Shown here piece by piece: positions 9,897-17,425 of a stretch of DNA of 64,000 nt. How positions within the stretch are numbered: position 1 is the first letter of the stretch; every line of letters begins with the position of its first letter. The position numbers and the translations under genes are program-made. The stretch is from Chitinophaga varians. Its GTDB lineage: Bacteria > Bacteroidota > Bacteroidia > Chitinophagales > Chitinophagaceae. The stretch lies in assembly GCF_012641275.1 (NCBI RefSeq), contig NZ_JABAIA010000001.1, positions 2,604,001 through 2,668,000 of the forward strand, given 5' to 3'. The notes under the pieces were generated by a model. The model made no database searches and was not told the origin of the DNA. It was given only the letters and a program-made list of their open reading frames with translations.

Positions 9897-11165
9897 ATGA
9901 AGCTTCACGCTTATCATTTTCCACTGGCGTTGTCCCTCTGTCTGGCTGCCTGCAGCAAAAACATGACAGACCAGGCCGCACCCGGCGACAAAGCCTCACA
10001 ACAGCAGACCGCCAATGCAGCCACGCTTGCCGCCAGTACGGTCACCTTCACCGACGAGAGCAGTTTTGTCAACAGCCTGTCGTCTTATGGATTTAAAACG
10101 CCCGATCAGCTGGACCTTAACAGGGTAGCGTCTACCAGCGGTTACAACACGGTGTACGGTTTCAATATCCCGGCAGCCAACCAGGTAACAGGTTTCAAAT
10201 GGAACAGCGGTGACGAACAAACGCAGGAATGGCGCCCACAAGGCATTACCGGCTTTTCCCGGGGAGGCAGGAAATTTCTGCTCGTAACATGGTACGGTGT
10301 AGATCCCGGTACTATCGCTGGTATTAATAATCAGCATAAAGGTGTCCGCATTTCCCTGGTAGACATCACCAATATGGCCAACATTACCTATCGCCATATT
10401 CTGTTGGTGCAAAACGCCGCCAATATGTCCAACTCCGCGCTGTACAAGCCTTCCAACCCGTACACGCAGCTGGATGCTTTTTGTCCGGTTACCATTCATG
10501 CAGGTGGGGTGGCCTACTACGCCGGCAAGATATATGTTGCCGATACCAATCTGGGCATCCGGGTTTTTGACCTCGATACTTTTGTACCTGCCGCCGGCGA
10601 CGCCACCGAAACACGTATCGGCAAAGAATCCAACGGTGATCTCAAAGCATTTAACTACGCCTATATATTGCCACAGACAGGCTACTATAAAATCACGAAC
10701 GCCAAGCCGTTTTCCTGTATAGAGCTGGGCGAAGGCGCGACCTCCGCAGATAAATACCTGTGGACGTCGCAATATATCACCTCGTCAGAAACCGCCACAC
10801 CACAGGCTTTCGGCTTTCCGATCAATACAGCCGGGCAGGTGAGCACCACCACGCAGCCGACAGTTATTGTTCCCAAAGACAATGACAGTGGCAATGTTTA
10901 CGGCATACAAGGCGTTTTCCGGGCAGGCAGCAAAACGTTCATGACCATTACCGGCACCAGCTCTTACCTGGGATCTACCGCCCGCCTGGTACGCTACAAT
11001 GATGGCACCGCCGCCGGTACCCGTTACCGCTGGCCTCACGGCGCAGAAGATCTCTTCCGCGATAGCGCTACCGGTTACCTGTGGAACCTCACAGAATATG
11101 AAACAGCCAAATACGGCCAGGATAACAGGGTAGTATTTGCCGTGAGGCTGTCTGATTATGATTGA
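9897..11165 (+). CDS. Secreted lipoprotein of unknown function
   Basis: A 422-residue protein with a type II signal peptide: the lipobox LAAC is followed by SKN, so it should be lipid-anchored. The region after a low-complexity Ala/Gln/Thr linker (about residues 25-50) contains several repeated-looking beta segments (GFSRGGRKFLLVTWYG, GKIYVADTNLGIRVFDLDTF, RLVRYNDGTAAGTRYRW) that suggest a beta-propeller. No catalytic motif was identified. It is a stand-alone gene with its own promoter-like element and a strong terminator. The function is unknown. Confidence 0.7.
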   Translation: MKLHAYHFPLALSLCLAACSKNMTDQAAPGDKASQQQTANAATLAASTVTFTDESSFVNSLSSYGFKTPDQLDLNRVASTSGYNTVYGFNIPAANQVTGFKWNSGDEQTQEWRPQGITGFSRGGRKFLLVTWYGVDPGTIAGINNQHKGVRISLVDITNMANITYRHILLVQNAANMSNSALYKPSNPYTQLDAFCPVTIHAGGVAYYAGKIYVADTNLGIRVFDLDTFVPAAGDATETRIGKESNGDLKAFNYAYILPQTGYYKITNAKPFSCIELGEGATSADKYLWTSQYITSSETATPQAFGFPINTAGQVSTTTQPTVIVPKDNDSGNVYGIQGVFRAGSKTFMTITGTSSYLGSTARLVRYNDGTAAGTRYRWPHGAEDLFRDSATGYLWNLTEYETAKYGQDNRVVFAVRLSDYD

Positions 11166-11189
11166 TAAATTGAATTCTCTCCAGATAAT

Positions 11190-11223
11190 AAAAAAGCATA
11201 TCGTTCTATCGATATGCTTTTTT
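11190..11223 (+). terminator. Rho-independent terminator after the 9897 lipoprotein gene
   Basis: A perfect 14-bp inverted repeat (AAAAAAGCATATCG and its complement) closes a six-base TTCTAT loop and ends in a T-run. It starts 24 bases after the stop codon. Confidence 0.9.
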
Positions 11224-11440
11224 GTTTGTTATCCTATATGCCATCCGTCGGATATTCGTACAGCCGGGAACATAATATCATGTAAAGTTTATAACAGAAA
11301 CTGATTTTGTTTCTTCAGACATACTTTCGTATATTAGATTACTGTACTTAACTGCGCCAACAACCCAACAAACTCAAATAACCTGGTTTCACGTGTTAAC
11401 CATGCCACTCATTTTTCCTAACCACTCAAAATCCAAAAAC

Positions 11441-11611
11441 ATGAAAAAGAAAAAACCCGTACTGAACCCGAAACTGTTCCTCAACAAACTCACTATTACC
11501 GAATTATCCGTTGAACAGCAAGCCAAAGTAGCTGGCGGCGCCACTGTGAAACCCATTTGTGGCACCCGTCCAACGGACTGTAGCGCCACTCCGGACCACG
11601 TCTGCTGCTAA
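11441..11611 (+). CDS. Orphan RiPP precursor, class I lanthipeptide-like leader with double-glycine
   Basis: A 56-residue peptide starting MKKKK. The first 33 residues resemble the leader found in Chitinophaga lanthipeptide precursors: LNPKLFLNK, then a T-I-T-E-L-S helix, then QQAKVAGG ending in a Gly-Gly processing site. The predicted core is 23 residues with four cysteines and four Thr/Ser residues, enough to form (methyl)lanthionine or disulfide rings; the last two residues are both Cys. No LanB, LanC, radical-SAM or peptidase-transporter gene is in the window, so any modifying enzymes must be encoded elsewhere. The start was chosen at 11441 because the leader begins there; an upstream in-frame start at 11393 would add 16 unrelated residues. 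Confidence 0.7.
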   Translation: MKKKKPVLNPKLFLNKLTITELSVEQQAKVAGGATVKPICGTRPTDCSATPDHVCC

Positions 11612-11755
11612 TACACGGTAGCCTGTAGTTTAAGGTATATCCCGGCTCCGGGAGGTGGCTTGCTTTGTCTTAACTCATCCATCTTCCGGACGGGGATATT
11701 TATGTCCGGTACTTTGTATTTTATGTATCTTCACTTATGTAGAAACGGAATTACC

Positions 11756-12550
11756 ATGGACTTCAGGCTTATCCATCCTATTCAGCCACTGCGAAAATAT
11801 ATCCGTTATTTCTGGATGCTGGAACAGTATTCTTCTTCCACTGTGGAGAAGGACTTCAAGATCATGACCGACGGCATTCCCGGGATGATCTTCCAGCAGC
11901 ATCCGGCAGCCTTCCGCGACCATTACCAGCAGCAACTGCCACCGCTGTTTCTCTATGGTCCCAAGACACAGTATGCCAATATGCAGGTGAAAGGAACGTT
12001 CCTCAATGTAGGCGTCAGTTTCCATCCCGGCATACTGACATGCCTCTTTCCCCTGACAACCTACGATCTGACCAATCAGTATATCGATTTAGATGACCTC
12101 GTCCGCACATCTCTCAGCGAACAAATTTTTCATGCTACCACCTTCGAACAAAAGGTACAGGTACTGGAAACTTTTTTTCTGCGACAGCTAAATAAAAACG
12201 ATACGACAGACGGAAAAACCGGATGGGCCATTCATTTACTGCAACAGGGGAAAACACTGCCACAGGTACAGTCGGCCCTCAATATCTCTGAACGCACGCT
12301 GGAACGGTATTTTAAACATCATATCGGTGTAACGCCGAAAATGTATGCCCGCATCTGCCGCTTTCAGTCGGCCCTGGAACTTATCAGGCAGTCCAACTTC
12401 GGATCGCTCACAGCCGTCGCCCATCTGCAACAATACTTTGATCAGGCGCATTTTATCAAGGAATTCCAGCTGTTTGCCGGCGCTTCGCCCAAACACTTCC
12501 TTCATAAGGCAAAGGAGCAACTGCCTAATTTTCCCGAATGGATGAAGTAG
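11756..12550 (+). CDS. AraC-family transcriptional regulator (DUF6597-like sensor domain)
   Basis: A 264-residue regulator. The N-terminal half (HPIQPLRKYIRYFWMLE...) resembles the DUF6597 ligand-binding domain common in Bacteroidota AraC proteins. The C-terminal 100 residues carry the two-helix-turn-helix AraC domain (SERTLERYFKHHIGVTPKMYARICRFQSALELI...DQAHFIKEFQLFAGASPKHF). The start at 11756 fits the domain boundary; the frame is open further upstream to 11660 but that stretch looks like leader. It may regulate the VOC/methyltransferase pair downstream. Confidence 0.85.
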   Translation: MDFRLIHPIQPLRKYIRYFWMLEQYSSSTVEKDFKIMTDGIPGMIFQQHPAAFRDHYQQQLPPLFLYGPKTQYANMQVKGTFLNVGVSFHPGILTCLFPLTTYDLTNQYIDLDDLVRTSLSEQIFHATTFEQKVQVLETFFLRQLNKNDTTDGKTGWAIHLLQQGKTLPQVQSALNISERTLERYFKHHIGVTPKMYARICRFQSALELIRQSNFGSLTAVAHLQQYFDQAHFIKEFQLFAGASPKHFLHKAKEQLPNFPEWMK

Positions 12551-12627
12551 CTGTCGGTTTTTTACAATTCCGCTCGTTCACATCGTTCTAATTTTACATC
12601 ATCTATCATCTCAAAAAAAGATACAAG

Positions 12628-13011
12628 ATGAAAAACGTCGTGAATTGGTTTGAAATCTATACTACAGACTTTAACAGGGCCCAAAAATTTTATACAGCAG
12701 TGTTTCAGACAGAACTAACTGTGACGCCTATACAAAGTGACCGGCATTCACATATGGACTACGCGCTTTTCCCCGGTAAAGAGGAGGGAAGCGGCAGCAT
12801 GGGGGCACTGGTGAAACTGGATAAAGTAAATCCCGGGCCCGGCGGAATACTGGTATATTTCGATACCAAAGAAATCAACAGTGAACTGGGCCGCGTAACA
12901 GCCGCCGGAGGCAAAGTCCTCCAACCTAAGGTCAATATCGGCGAAGCCGGGTTTATCGCACTGATAGAAGACACAGAAGGAAATATTATTGGTTTACGTT
13001 CAAAAGCATAA
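12628..13011 (+). CDS. VOC family (glyoxalase/bleomycin-resistance fold) protein
   Basis: A 127-residue vicinal-oxygen-chelate protein. It starts with NWFEIYTTDFNRAQKFYTAVF and ends with AGFIALIEDTEGNIIGLRSK, the two beta-alpha-beta-beta-beta modules of the fold. The D-T-E-G-N-I-I-G-L ending carries the usual C-terminal metal-ligand region. The substrate cannot be deduced. The stop codon shares a base with the start of the methyltransferase gene, so the two are translationally coupled. Confidence 0.8.
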   Translation: MKNVVNWFEIYTTDFNRAQKFYTAVFQTELTVTPIQSDRHSHMDYALFPGKEEGSGSMGALVKLDKVNPGPGGILVYFDTKEINSELGRVTAAGGKVLQPKVNIGEAGFIALIEDTEGNIIGLRSKA

Positions 13012-13865
13012 TGATGCAACAACCCAATTCCACCGCCGTACGGACAGCCCTTTGGAGAGCATTGCATGTACAACTCGATGCGCCGCCGCATATACTGGAA
13101 GATACCACCGGTCTTCAGCTCATAGCCCCCGGAGAAGATTGGCAACAACGTCCTGATATGGACCCCGTCTTCTCCAGAAGGGTACGGGCCGCCATGGCTG
13201 CCAGAGCCCGTTTTATAGAAGACCTGATTCTCCACGAAGCAGAGAAAGGTATTACTCAATACGTCATTCTGGGCGCAGGCCTGGACACCTTCGCTCAACG
13301 TAATCCAGCCGTAGCTTCCCGCCTCCAGATCTATGAGATCGACGGTCCCGATACGCTGGAATGGAAACGTCAACGGCTCATTGAAACAGGTCATCCTATT
13401 CCGTCATCACTGCATTTCGTAGGTGTCGACTTTGAAAAGGGACAGTCCTGGTGGGATACTTTATTACACGCCGGATTTAATCCAAACATCCCGGCCGTGA
13501 TAGCCTGCACCGGTGTTACCCTCTATCTTTCCCGGGAAGCCATCAGCCAGATGTTACAACAGGTGGCCACCATGGCGCCCGGCACCAAAGCAGCCATCAC
13601 CTTCCTGCTTCCGCAGGAACTGCTGGAAGAAGAAGACCTTGCCCTGCAAAAAGCATCTACCCAGGGCGCCAAAGCCTCCGGCAATCCATTTGTCAGCTTC
13701 TTTACCCCGGAACAGGTTCTGGAACTGGCCAGGGAAAATGGTTTACAAAATGTATCCATTGTATCACCGGCGGAACTGAAAGCACGCTATTTTTCCGGCA
13801 GAACGGATGGACTGGCGCCAGCCAGCGGGGAGATGTTTTTAACGGCGGCGATAGGGGAGTATTAA
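13011..13865 (+). CDS. Class I SAM-dependent methyltransferase, leucine carboxyl methyltransferase-like family
   Basis: A 284-residue protein with the motif YVILGAGLDTFAQRNP at about residues 83-98, which is the SAM-binding signature of the PPM1/LCM family of putative O-methyltransferases. Further motifs are YEIDGPDTLEWKRQRL and VIACTGVTLYLSREA, also typical of the family. Bacterial members often modify small natural products, and the substrate here is unknown. ATG codons at 13011 and 13014 are both possible starts. Coupling to the VOC gene suggests that both act in one detoxification or tailoring step. Confidence 0.82.
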   Translation: MMQQPNSTAVRTALWRALHVQLDAPPHILEDTTGLQLIAPGEDWQQRPDMDPVFSRRVRAAMAARARFIEDLILHEAEKGITQYVILGAGLDTFAQRNPAVASRLQIYEIDGPDTLEWKRQRLIETGHPIPSSLHFVGVDFEKGQSWWDTLLHAGFNPNIPAVIACTGVTLYLSREAISQMLQQVATMAPGTKAAITFLLPQELLEEEDLALQKASTQGAKASGNPFVSFFTPEQVLELARENGLQNVSIVSPAELKARYFSGRTDGLAPASGEMFLTAAIGEY

Positions 13866-13869
13866 TGGG

Positions 13870-14046
13870 AATTATCAGGACACCTGGGAGCATCAACGTT
13901 CTAAACGTCTCCATGCTGTCCTGATATACCCATTTGCTGCCTCTCTTTTCCAGAAACCCCGGCACTGCCTCTTTCGTGAAAGTAAAACCACCTTCGTTGA
14001 TGCTGAACGTTTTCAGCTCCGTCCAGTGATGCGTATAGGAATTCCT
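13870..14046 (-). pseudogene. Possible remnant of a gene (about 59 codons, no start)
   Basis: On the minus strand an open stretch reads WTELKTFSINEGGFTFTKEA and then EKRGSKWVYQDSMETF and LPGVLIIPIN, a plausible protein-like sequence. It has no start codon, two consecutive stops precede it at 14047-14052, and it runs into the methyltransferase gene in antisense. It looks like the tail of a small membrane-associated or PH-like protein, but the identification is not secure. Confidence 0.25.
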
Positions 14047-14087
14047 TTATTAAATAAAAACAAAAAACCGTTTATTTGCTGATTTGT

Positions 14088-14654
14088 ATGCAGGCACAAT
14101 ACATAACTCAGCTAACGCAACACTACCAACAATATTTTGGTGCGGAAGGGACAAAGACAATACTTGACAAAGGTCCCAGGGAAAAGCTTCACCCCGATTT
14201 CTATATACTTGAAATACCTCCCAATAAGCGCCACGGCGTTTTTATCTATTGTACGGTTGGCATGTCTGCCGACAGAACAGACGACAACCTGATCGAGCTG
14301 TTTGTATTCTCCCCAAAGTCCGACCCCAAATTAGTGGAGCTGTTAACCTACTGCGCTTCTTATCATAGAACCAGCCGTCCCCTGAATATCCACCATACTG
14401 TCAATGTAGGCCAACCGTGGCTGGATAGTTCCATCTGTGATCATGCCTTTATATCATTGCCTTATCTCGACGGGAATAGTCTGGAGCTTTTTAATCTTGG
14501 AGGAGATGAAATTCATTGCTACTGGCTTATTCCCATAACAAAAGCAGAAAGGGATTATAAGGTTGAAAATGGTTGTGAAGCGTTGGAACAGTTGTTTGAA
14601 GAGGGGGAGTTGGATTATATAAATCCGGAGCGGAGGTGTTTGGTGACAGGCTGA
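14088..14654 (+). CDS. Suppressor-of-fused (SUFU) domain protein
   Basis: A 188-residue protein resembling bacterial SUFU-domain proteins. The C-terminal block HCYWLIPITKAERDYKVENGCEALEQLFEEG, followed by DYINPER, is the most recognisable part of the family, and the middle has the usual N-I-H-H-T-V-N segment. Bacterial members are cytoplasmic, often associated with polymorphic toxin immunity or signalling, and no activity is known. The start was placed at the ATG at 14088 instead of the upstream TTG at 14076. It is the last chromosomal gene before the integrated element. Confidence 0.75.
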   Translation: MQAQYITQLTQHYQQYFGAEGTKTILDKGPREKLHPDFYILEIPPNKRHGVFIYCTVGMSADRTDDNLIELFVFSPKSDPKLVELLTYCASYHRTSRPLNIHHTVNVGQPWLDSSICDHAFISLPYLDGNSLELFNLGGDEIHCYWLIPITKAERDYKVENGCEALEQLFEEGELDYINPERRCLVTG

Positions 14655-14723
14655 TAGCAGGTTATTCATCTATGATTGGATCAAAGGGAATTATCTGCTG
14701 CTTAAGCAGCTGTTTCTCCTACC

Positions 14724-14749
14724 TGGATTATGCATATGGATTATGCATA
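14724..14749. repeat. Tandem duplication of a 13-bp unit
   Basis: TGGATTATGCATA occurs twice head to tail without a mismatch in the gap between the SUFU gene and the integrated element. The meaning is unknown. Confidence 0.85.
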
Positions 14750-14782
14750 ACAAAATGGAGATTAAAGCGATACTCAAAACGA

Positions 14783-14812
14783 GAAAAGGTCCGCATCGCT
14801 GCAAACCTTTTC
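14783..14812 (-). terminator. Hairpin, probable original terminator of the interrupted tRNA-Asn
   Basis: GAAAAGGT pairs with ACCTTTTC around a 14-base interior that contains a further GCA/TGC pair. Read on the minus strand it lies just past the 18-bp att repeat, where the end of the tRNA-Asn transcript would have been before the element inserted. This is inferred from position and structure. Confidence 0.6.
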
Positions 14813-14816
14813 TTCC

Positions 14817-14834
14817 TGCTCCCCCTGCTGGACT
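14817..14834. repeat. Left attachment-site repeat (attL core)
   Basis: This 18-bp copy of the tRNA-Asn 3' end (T-arm 3' side, acceptor strand and discriminator on the minus strand) is detached from any tRNA body and matches 19848-19865 exactly. It marks the left junction of the element. Confidence 0.88.
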
Positions 14835-14931
14835 AATATTAAACTCATTATATGAGAGCCTGAAAAAGCTAAACATGCTTTCATTAGCCTTAGAAGCAGA
14901 TTACAAAAATTCAGGTCTTAGTAAGTATTAG
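14818..14931 (+). pseudogene. Displaced 3' end of the serine recombinase gene (37 codons)
   Basis: From the att repeat the frame reads APPAGL, then 31 further codons including NSLYESLKKLNMLSLALEAD, ending at TAG 14929-14931. The first six codons coincide in frame with codons 510-515 of the recombinase at the other end of the element. If the element circularises by recombination in the repeat, the recombinase would continue into this tail and be 546 residues long instead of 520. Here the piece has lost its 5' part. That it is a true coding tail is an inference from the shared frame and the uninterrupted AT-rich reading frame. Confidence 0.6.
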
Positions 14932-15154
14932 AAGAATATCTTCCGCAATTATTTAATAGGGATAATGGATTTAAACCTAAGAAGGATTGATTTTTAAATT
15001 GCCAAATATTAGATAGAGATCATTATCAATGCTCATCTTAATAGAGTAGATTTCTATTAAAATTAAGTTTCAAATATTTTAAAAAATAACTTATAATCAT
15101 ATGAAAATCAATAAATAATCTTTTACTTATTTCATTTGATTTAAAAAAGAAAAG

Positions 15155-15163
15155 TTATCCACA
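15155..15163 (+). other. Consensus DnaA box
   Basis: TTATCCACA is a perfect DnaA-box consensus in the non-coding left part of the element (bases 14932-15230 contain no other recognisable feature). A second identical box is at 17311. Whether either is used is unknown. Confidence 0.35.
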
Positions 15164-15230
15164 GTGTGAATTCCGAAATATTTTCACTACTTTTACATTG
15201 AGATTCATCTCCATGCCGAGAAGGAATTCA

Positions 15231-15262
15231 GAAAACGCTAGTCCTAGGTGATTAGCGTTTTC
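15231..15262 (-). terminator. Inverted repeat, probable terminator of the DUF3800 operon
   Basis: GAAAACGCTA and TAGCGTTTTC form a perfect 10-bp stem with a 12-base loop, five bases past the stop codon of the 15267-15758 gene in its direction of transcription. The T-run is contained within the stem, so termination efficiency is uncertain. Confidence 0.6.
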
Positions 15263-15266
15263 CGCT

Positions 15267-15758
15267 TTATGGCAATCCTTCGATTCCTCTTTTTTCAAAT
15301 TTTTTCATAATTGCTTTAAATGTTCCACTTTGTAAATGATATGCTGTTAGCAAATAGAAATCTTGCTGATTTCTAAGGTTTTCAAATACTATTACATACT
15401 TTTCTGCTCTATTAAGGATGTATGTTCTTTTTTCATCAGGAACATTGAAAGTCAGGAAATCATTCTTATTCTCAATATGATACTTTATCCAATGTATTCG
15501 AATTGACCTTTCGGATTCAAATGCTCTTTTTCTTGTAGCCTCATCAACAACTACAGTAGTAAGATGTCTAAACAACACATCCATCTTATCTTGTCCTTCA
15601 ATTGTCGTAGGATGAATTTGTCTTCCCTCCATTTCAAAGTTGGGATTTGCTGCAATATCTCGATCAAAAACTCTTCGAAATGATATTAAATTTTCTCTTT
15701 CCGAATTATAAAGTAGATCTAAAAGGTGGTTGTAAGCTATAGTAAGATTGGTGGGCAT
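15267..15758 (-). CDS. Unknown protein coupled to DUF3800, possible BECR-fold nuclease
   Basis: A 163-residue cytoplasmic protein with no certain family. The C-terminal half contains RSIRIHWIKYHIE, then a YILNRAEKYVIVFENL strand and DFYLLTAYHL, followed by a basic ending. This pattern (Arg/His-rich strand, then a Y-x-x-x-x-x-Y-V-V strand and a YLLTAY strand) recalls small RNases of the barnase/EndoU/RelE-like fold used by toxins; that is a pattern judgement, not a proven match. It begins one base after the DUF3800 stop, so the two are translated as a pair. It is probably cargo of the element with a defence or toxin-antitoxin role. Confidence 0.55.
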   Translation of the reverse strand: MPTNLTIAYNHLLDLLYNSERENLISFRRVFDRDIAANPNFEMEGRQIHPTTIEGQDKMDVLFRHLTTVVVDEATRKRAFESERSIRIHWIKYHIENKNDFLTFNVPDEKRTYILNRAEKYVIVFENLRNQQDFYLLTAYHLQSGTFKAIMKKFEKRGIEGLP

Positions 15759-15759
15759 G

Positions 15760-16452
15760 TTAACTCAATTCTATGAAAAATTGATTGAATTTCTCCTCAT
15801 TCTTTTTGGTCTTGCTATTTAATGGGTGGTTGCATTTCTTTTCAATTCTGGATATCAGCCGATTTTTAACTATGGAAACCTTTCCTTTTTTTTCATCATC
15901 AGGAACATTTAATTTATAGTTAATTGCTCCCATAAAAAAATCTGTGAGCTGCATAAAAATACTTTCATGCGAACGAATATTCTGGAGTGTCCGAATATGA
16001 GCATAATCAACTTTTAAAATATCCTTCAACTTTCTGGCTTTACTAGCACTAAGAGTATCCTTTATATCAAGATATATATTATAATTATATTCCATATTTA
16101 TCTTGTGATATAGAAGTTGGTAGTACATTTTATAATAAAAGTCATCAAAATACTTTGGGTTGTTTTCATCTTTACGTATTGCGCTCTTCTTTATAATAAT
16201 TGAGCGAAAAACCAATTCAGTGTTGAAAAAGAAATCTATCAGATCATTATAAAATTTCTCTTTGTGAGCAAATATTTCTGACCACTTAATTTCGCCCTTT
16301 ACATCATGTGACTCTTTTAAATTAAGAAGCATTTCCTTTGAAATACGTAATACATTATATGGTACGCTTATGTAGCTAAGTATCATATAAGGCTTATGAT
16401 CATTTTCCAAATGACAGCTTTCATCACAATAAACATTAAAAGTATAGCTCAT
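15760..16452 (-). CDS. DUF3800 domain protein
   Basis: A 230-residue protein with the DUF3800 hallmarks: the N-terminal strand VYCDES (Asp10 and Glu11 as likely metal ligands), a central LDIKDT strand, and the C-terminal helix QLTDFFMGAINYKL with the conserved Q-x-x-D-x-x-x-G pattern. The family has a predicted RNase H-like fold and is frequent on phages, plasmids and islands, with a presumed nuclease role. It is first in a two-gene operon with the 163-residue protein and the codon usage is AT-rich like the rest of the element. Residues beyond 200 are Lys/Asn-rich. Confidence 0.75.
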   Translation of the reverse strand: MSYTFNVYCDESCHLENDHKPYMILSYISVPYNVLRISKEMLLNLKESHDVKGEIKWSEIFAHKEKFYNDLIDFFFNTELVFRSIIIKKSAIRKDENNPKYFDDFYYKMYYQLLYHKINMEYNYNIYLDIKDTLSASKARKLKDILKVDYAHIRTLQNIRSHESIFMQLTDFFMGAINYKLNVPDDEKKGKVSIVKNRLISRIEKKCNHPLNSKTKKNEEKFNQFFIELS

Positions 16453-16557
16453 ATAATACGCTTAAATCAGCTGTTTGTATAGGTTATGAAGTAATAAAAG
16501 CAGAGATACTGCAATTGATTAATAAAGAAAGTTAAAAAATTCCTTTTAAATAAAATG

Positions 16558-16800
16558 TTATTCAAAAGGCGCTTCAGGTAAAAAGTCCCTAGGCGAGCAC
16601 TTAAATATTTTAGCCAATTCATTGATATGATTTAGGTTATATTTAGCCCGGTATTTAGGATTTTCTACATCCCCGATAAACCCAACTGAAACCTCAAGCA
16701 AATAGGCCAATTCCTTCTGAGAATACCCCTTTTCTATTCTTTTAGCCTTTACTGCGTCAATAATATACTGCTCAATGGGAGTGTGTAGTGGATCAGCCAT
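16558..16800 (-). CDS. XRE-family helix-turn-helix regulator
   Basis: An 80-residue protein that is essentially one HTH_3 domain: IIDAVKAKRIEKGYSQKELAYLLEVSVGFIGDVEN shows the helix-turn-helix with the canonical SQ-x-x-x-A, and LAKIFKCSPRDFLPE closes the fold. It probably acts as the element's repressor. The start at 16800 (MADPLHT) begins the domain; an upstream in-frame ATG at 16821 would add seven residues. It diverges from the small ORF at 16897 across a compact promoter with an inverted repeat, a typical repressor/control-region layout. Confidence 0.85.
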   Translation of the reverse strand: MADPLHTPIEQYIIDAVKAKRIEKGYSQKELAYLLEVSVGFIGDVENPKYRAKYNLNHINELAKIFKCSPRDFLPEAPFE

Positions 16801-16843
16801 TATTTCTGGTTTAATCCACAAAGAATCATTGTCCCAAAAAATA

Positions 16844-16875
16844 TTTCACACATACAGGTACGTGTATTATATTTG
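16844..16875 (+). promoter_or_regulatory. Promoter with inverted-repeat operator inside the element
   Basis: TTTC at 16844-16847 and TATATTTG at 16868-16875 are spaced by 20 bases, matching a Bacteroidota -33/-7 promoter directed at the small ORF at 16897. Between them lies a perfect inverted repeat ATACA-6-TGTAT at 16852-16867, well placed for repression by the divergent XRE protein. Confidence 0.55.
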
Positions 16876-16896
16876 CAGTAATAAAATCCTCTTAAT

Positions 16897-17010
16897 ATGG
16901 CAACCACTTACAAATTCTCCGTTATGGTAGTAATTAAGGATAGTCATGGCTTTTCCCGTACCATTACCCCAATTATTGAAGCTACATCTGATCTTGAAGC
17001 AAAGCAATAG
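16897..17010 (+). CDS. Small ORF, 37 residues, unknown
   Basis: The ATG lies 21 bases after a good -7 element and opens a 37-codon frame with a hydrophobic start (YKFSVMVVIKDS) and an acidic end, stopping at TAG 17008-17010. It is the first ORF to the right of the XRE regulator, a position often held by small control or excision proteins, but it shows no recognisable motif. Confidence 0.45.
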   Translation: MATTYKFSVMVVIKDSHGFSRTITPIIEATSDLEAKQ

Positions 17011-17060
17011 CACAGTATCCCGAGGGCAATGTTAGAACCGTTTCAAAAATCAATTAATTT

Positions 17061-17309
17061 ATGGAACAAGAACAAAAGAAAACAGACCCGTTTGCAATCA
17101 TAACATTTGCAGCAGGACTAGGAGGCTTTGCTATTCTTCCTATACTATTTATTCCTGTCGGTTTTATTTCCGGTATCGTTTCCTACTATCGACTTAAAGA
17201 GAATGAGAGTTTAAAGGGTAAAGGGTTAAGAATAGCTGGATGGATATTAACCTGTATTAACATGCTGTATTTAATGTATGAATTTAAGTTTGGTATTTTT
17301 GGTGGTTAA
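17061..17309 (+). CDS. Small membrane protein, DUF4190-like
   Basis: An 82-residue protein with two membrane segments: about residues 13-40 (FAIITFAAGLGGFAILPILF... with a Gly-rich stretch) and about 55-75 (GLRIAGWILTCINMLYLM). The two helices joined by a short YYRLKENESLKGKG loop match the DUF4190 pattern, in which the second helix follows GKGLRIAG. No function is known. It lies 50 bases after the 37-codon ORF and ends before a terminator, so the two probably form one transcript. Confidence 0.6.
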   Translation: MEQEQKKTDPFAIITFAAGLGGFAILPILFIPVGFISGIVSYYRLKENESLKGKGLRIAGWILTCINMLYLMYEFKFGIFGG

Positions 17310-17310
17310 T

Positions 17311-17319
17311 TTATCCACA
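17311..17319 (+). other. Second consensus DnaA box of the element
   Basis: TTATCCACA again, just after the stop of the small membrane gene and before the terminator. Significance is uncertain. Confidence 0.3.
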
Positions 17320-17344
17320 CTCTTAATTTATGATGTGAATATTC

Positions 17345-17375
17345 AAAGCCGTTAGATAAAATAACGGCTTTTTTT
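17345..17375 (+). terminator. Rho-independent terminator
   Basis: AAAGCCGTTA and TAACGGCTTT form a perfect 10-bp stem with a seven-base loop followed by a run of T, 35 bases after the stop of the small membrane protein gene. Confidence 0.85.
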
Positions 17376-17397
17376 ATTCCCTCTGTTGCTAAAAATC

Positions 17398-17425
17398 ATT
17401 GATAATAATGATGTATTGATAATAA
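17398..17425. repeat. Two 11-bp direct repeats in an AT-rich gap
   Basis: ATTGATAATAA occurs at 17398-17408 and 17415-17425. The rest of the gap from 17376 to 17595 is strongly A/T and contains nothing else recognisable. The repeats could be binding sites of a small element-encoded DNA-binding protein. Confidence 0.4.

Noticed and set aside
11393..11440. A 16-codon N-terminal extension of the lanthipeptide-like ORF
   Set aside because: The recognisable leader starts at 11441; the extra residues do not resemble a leader.
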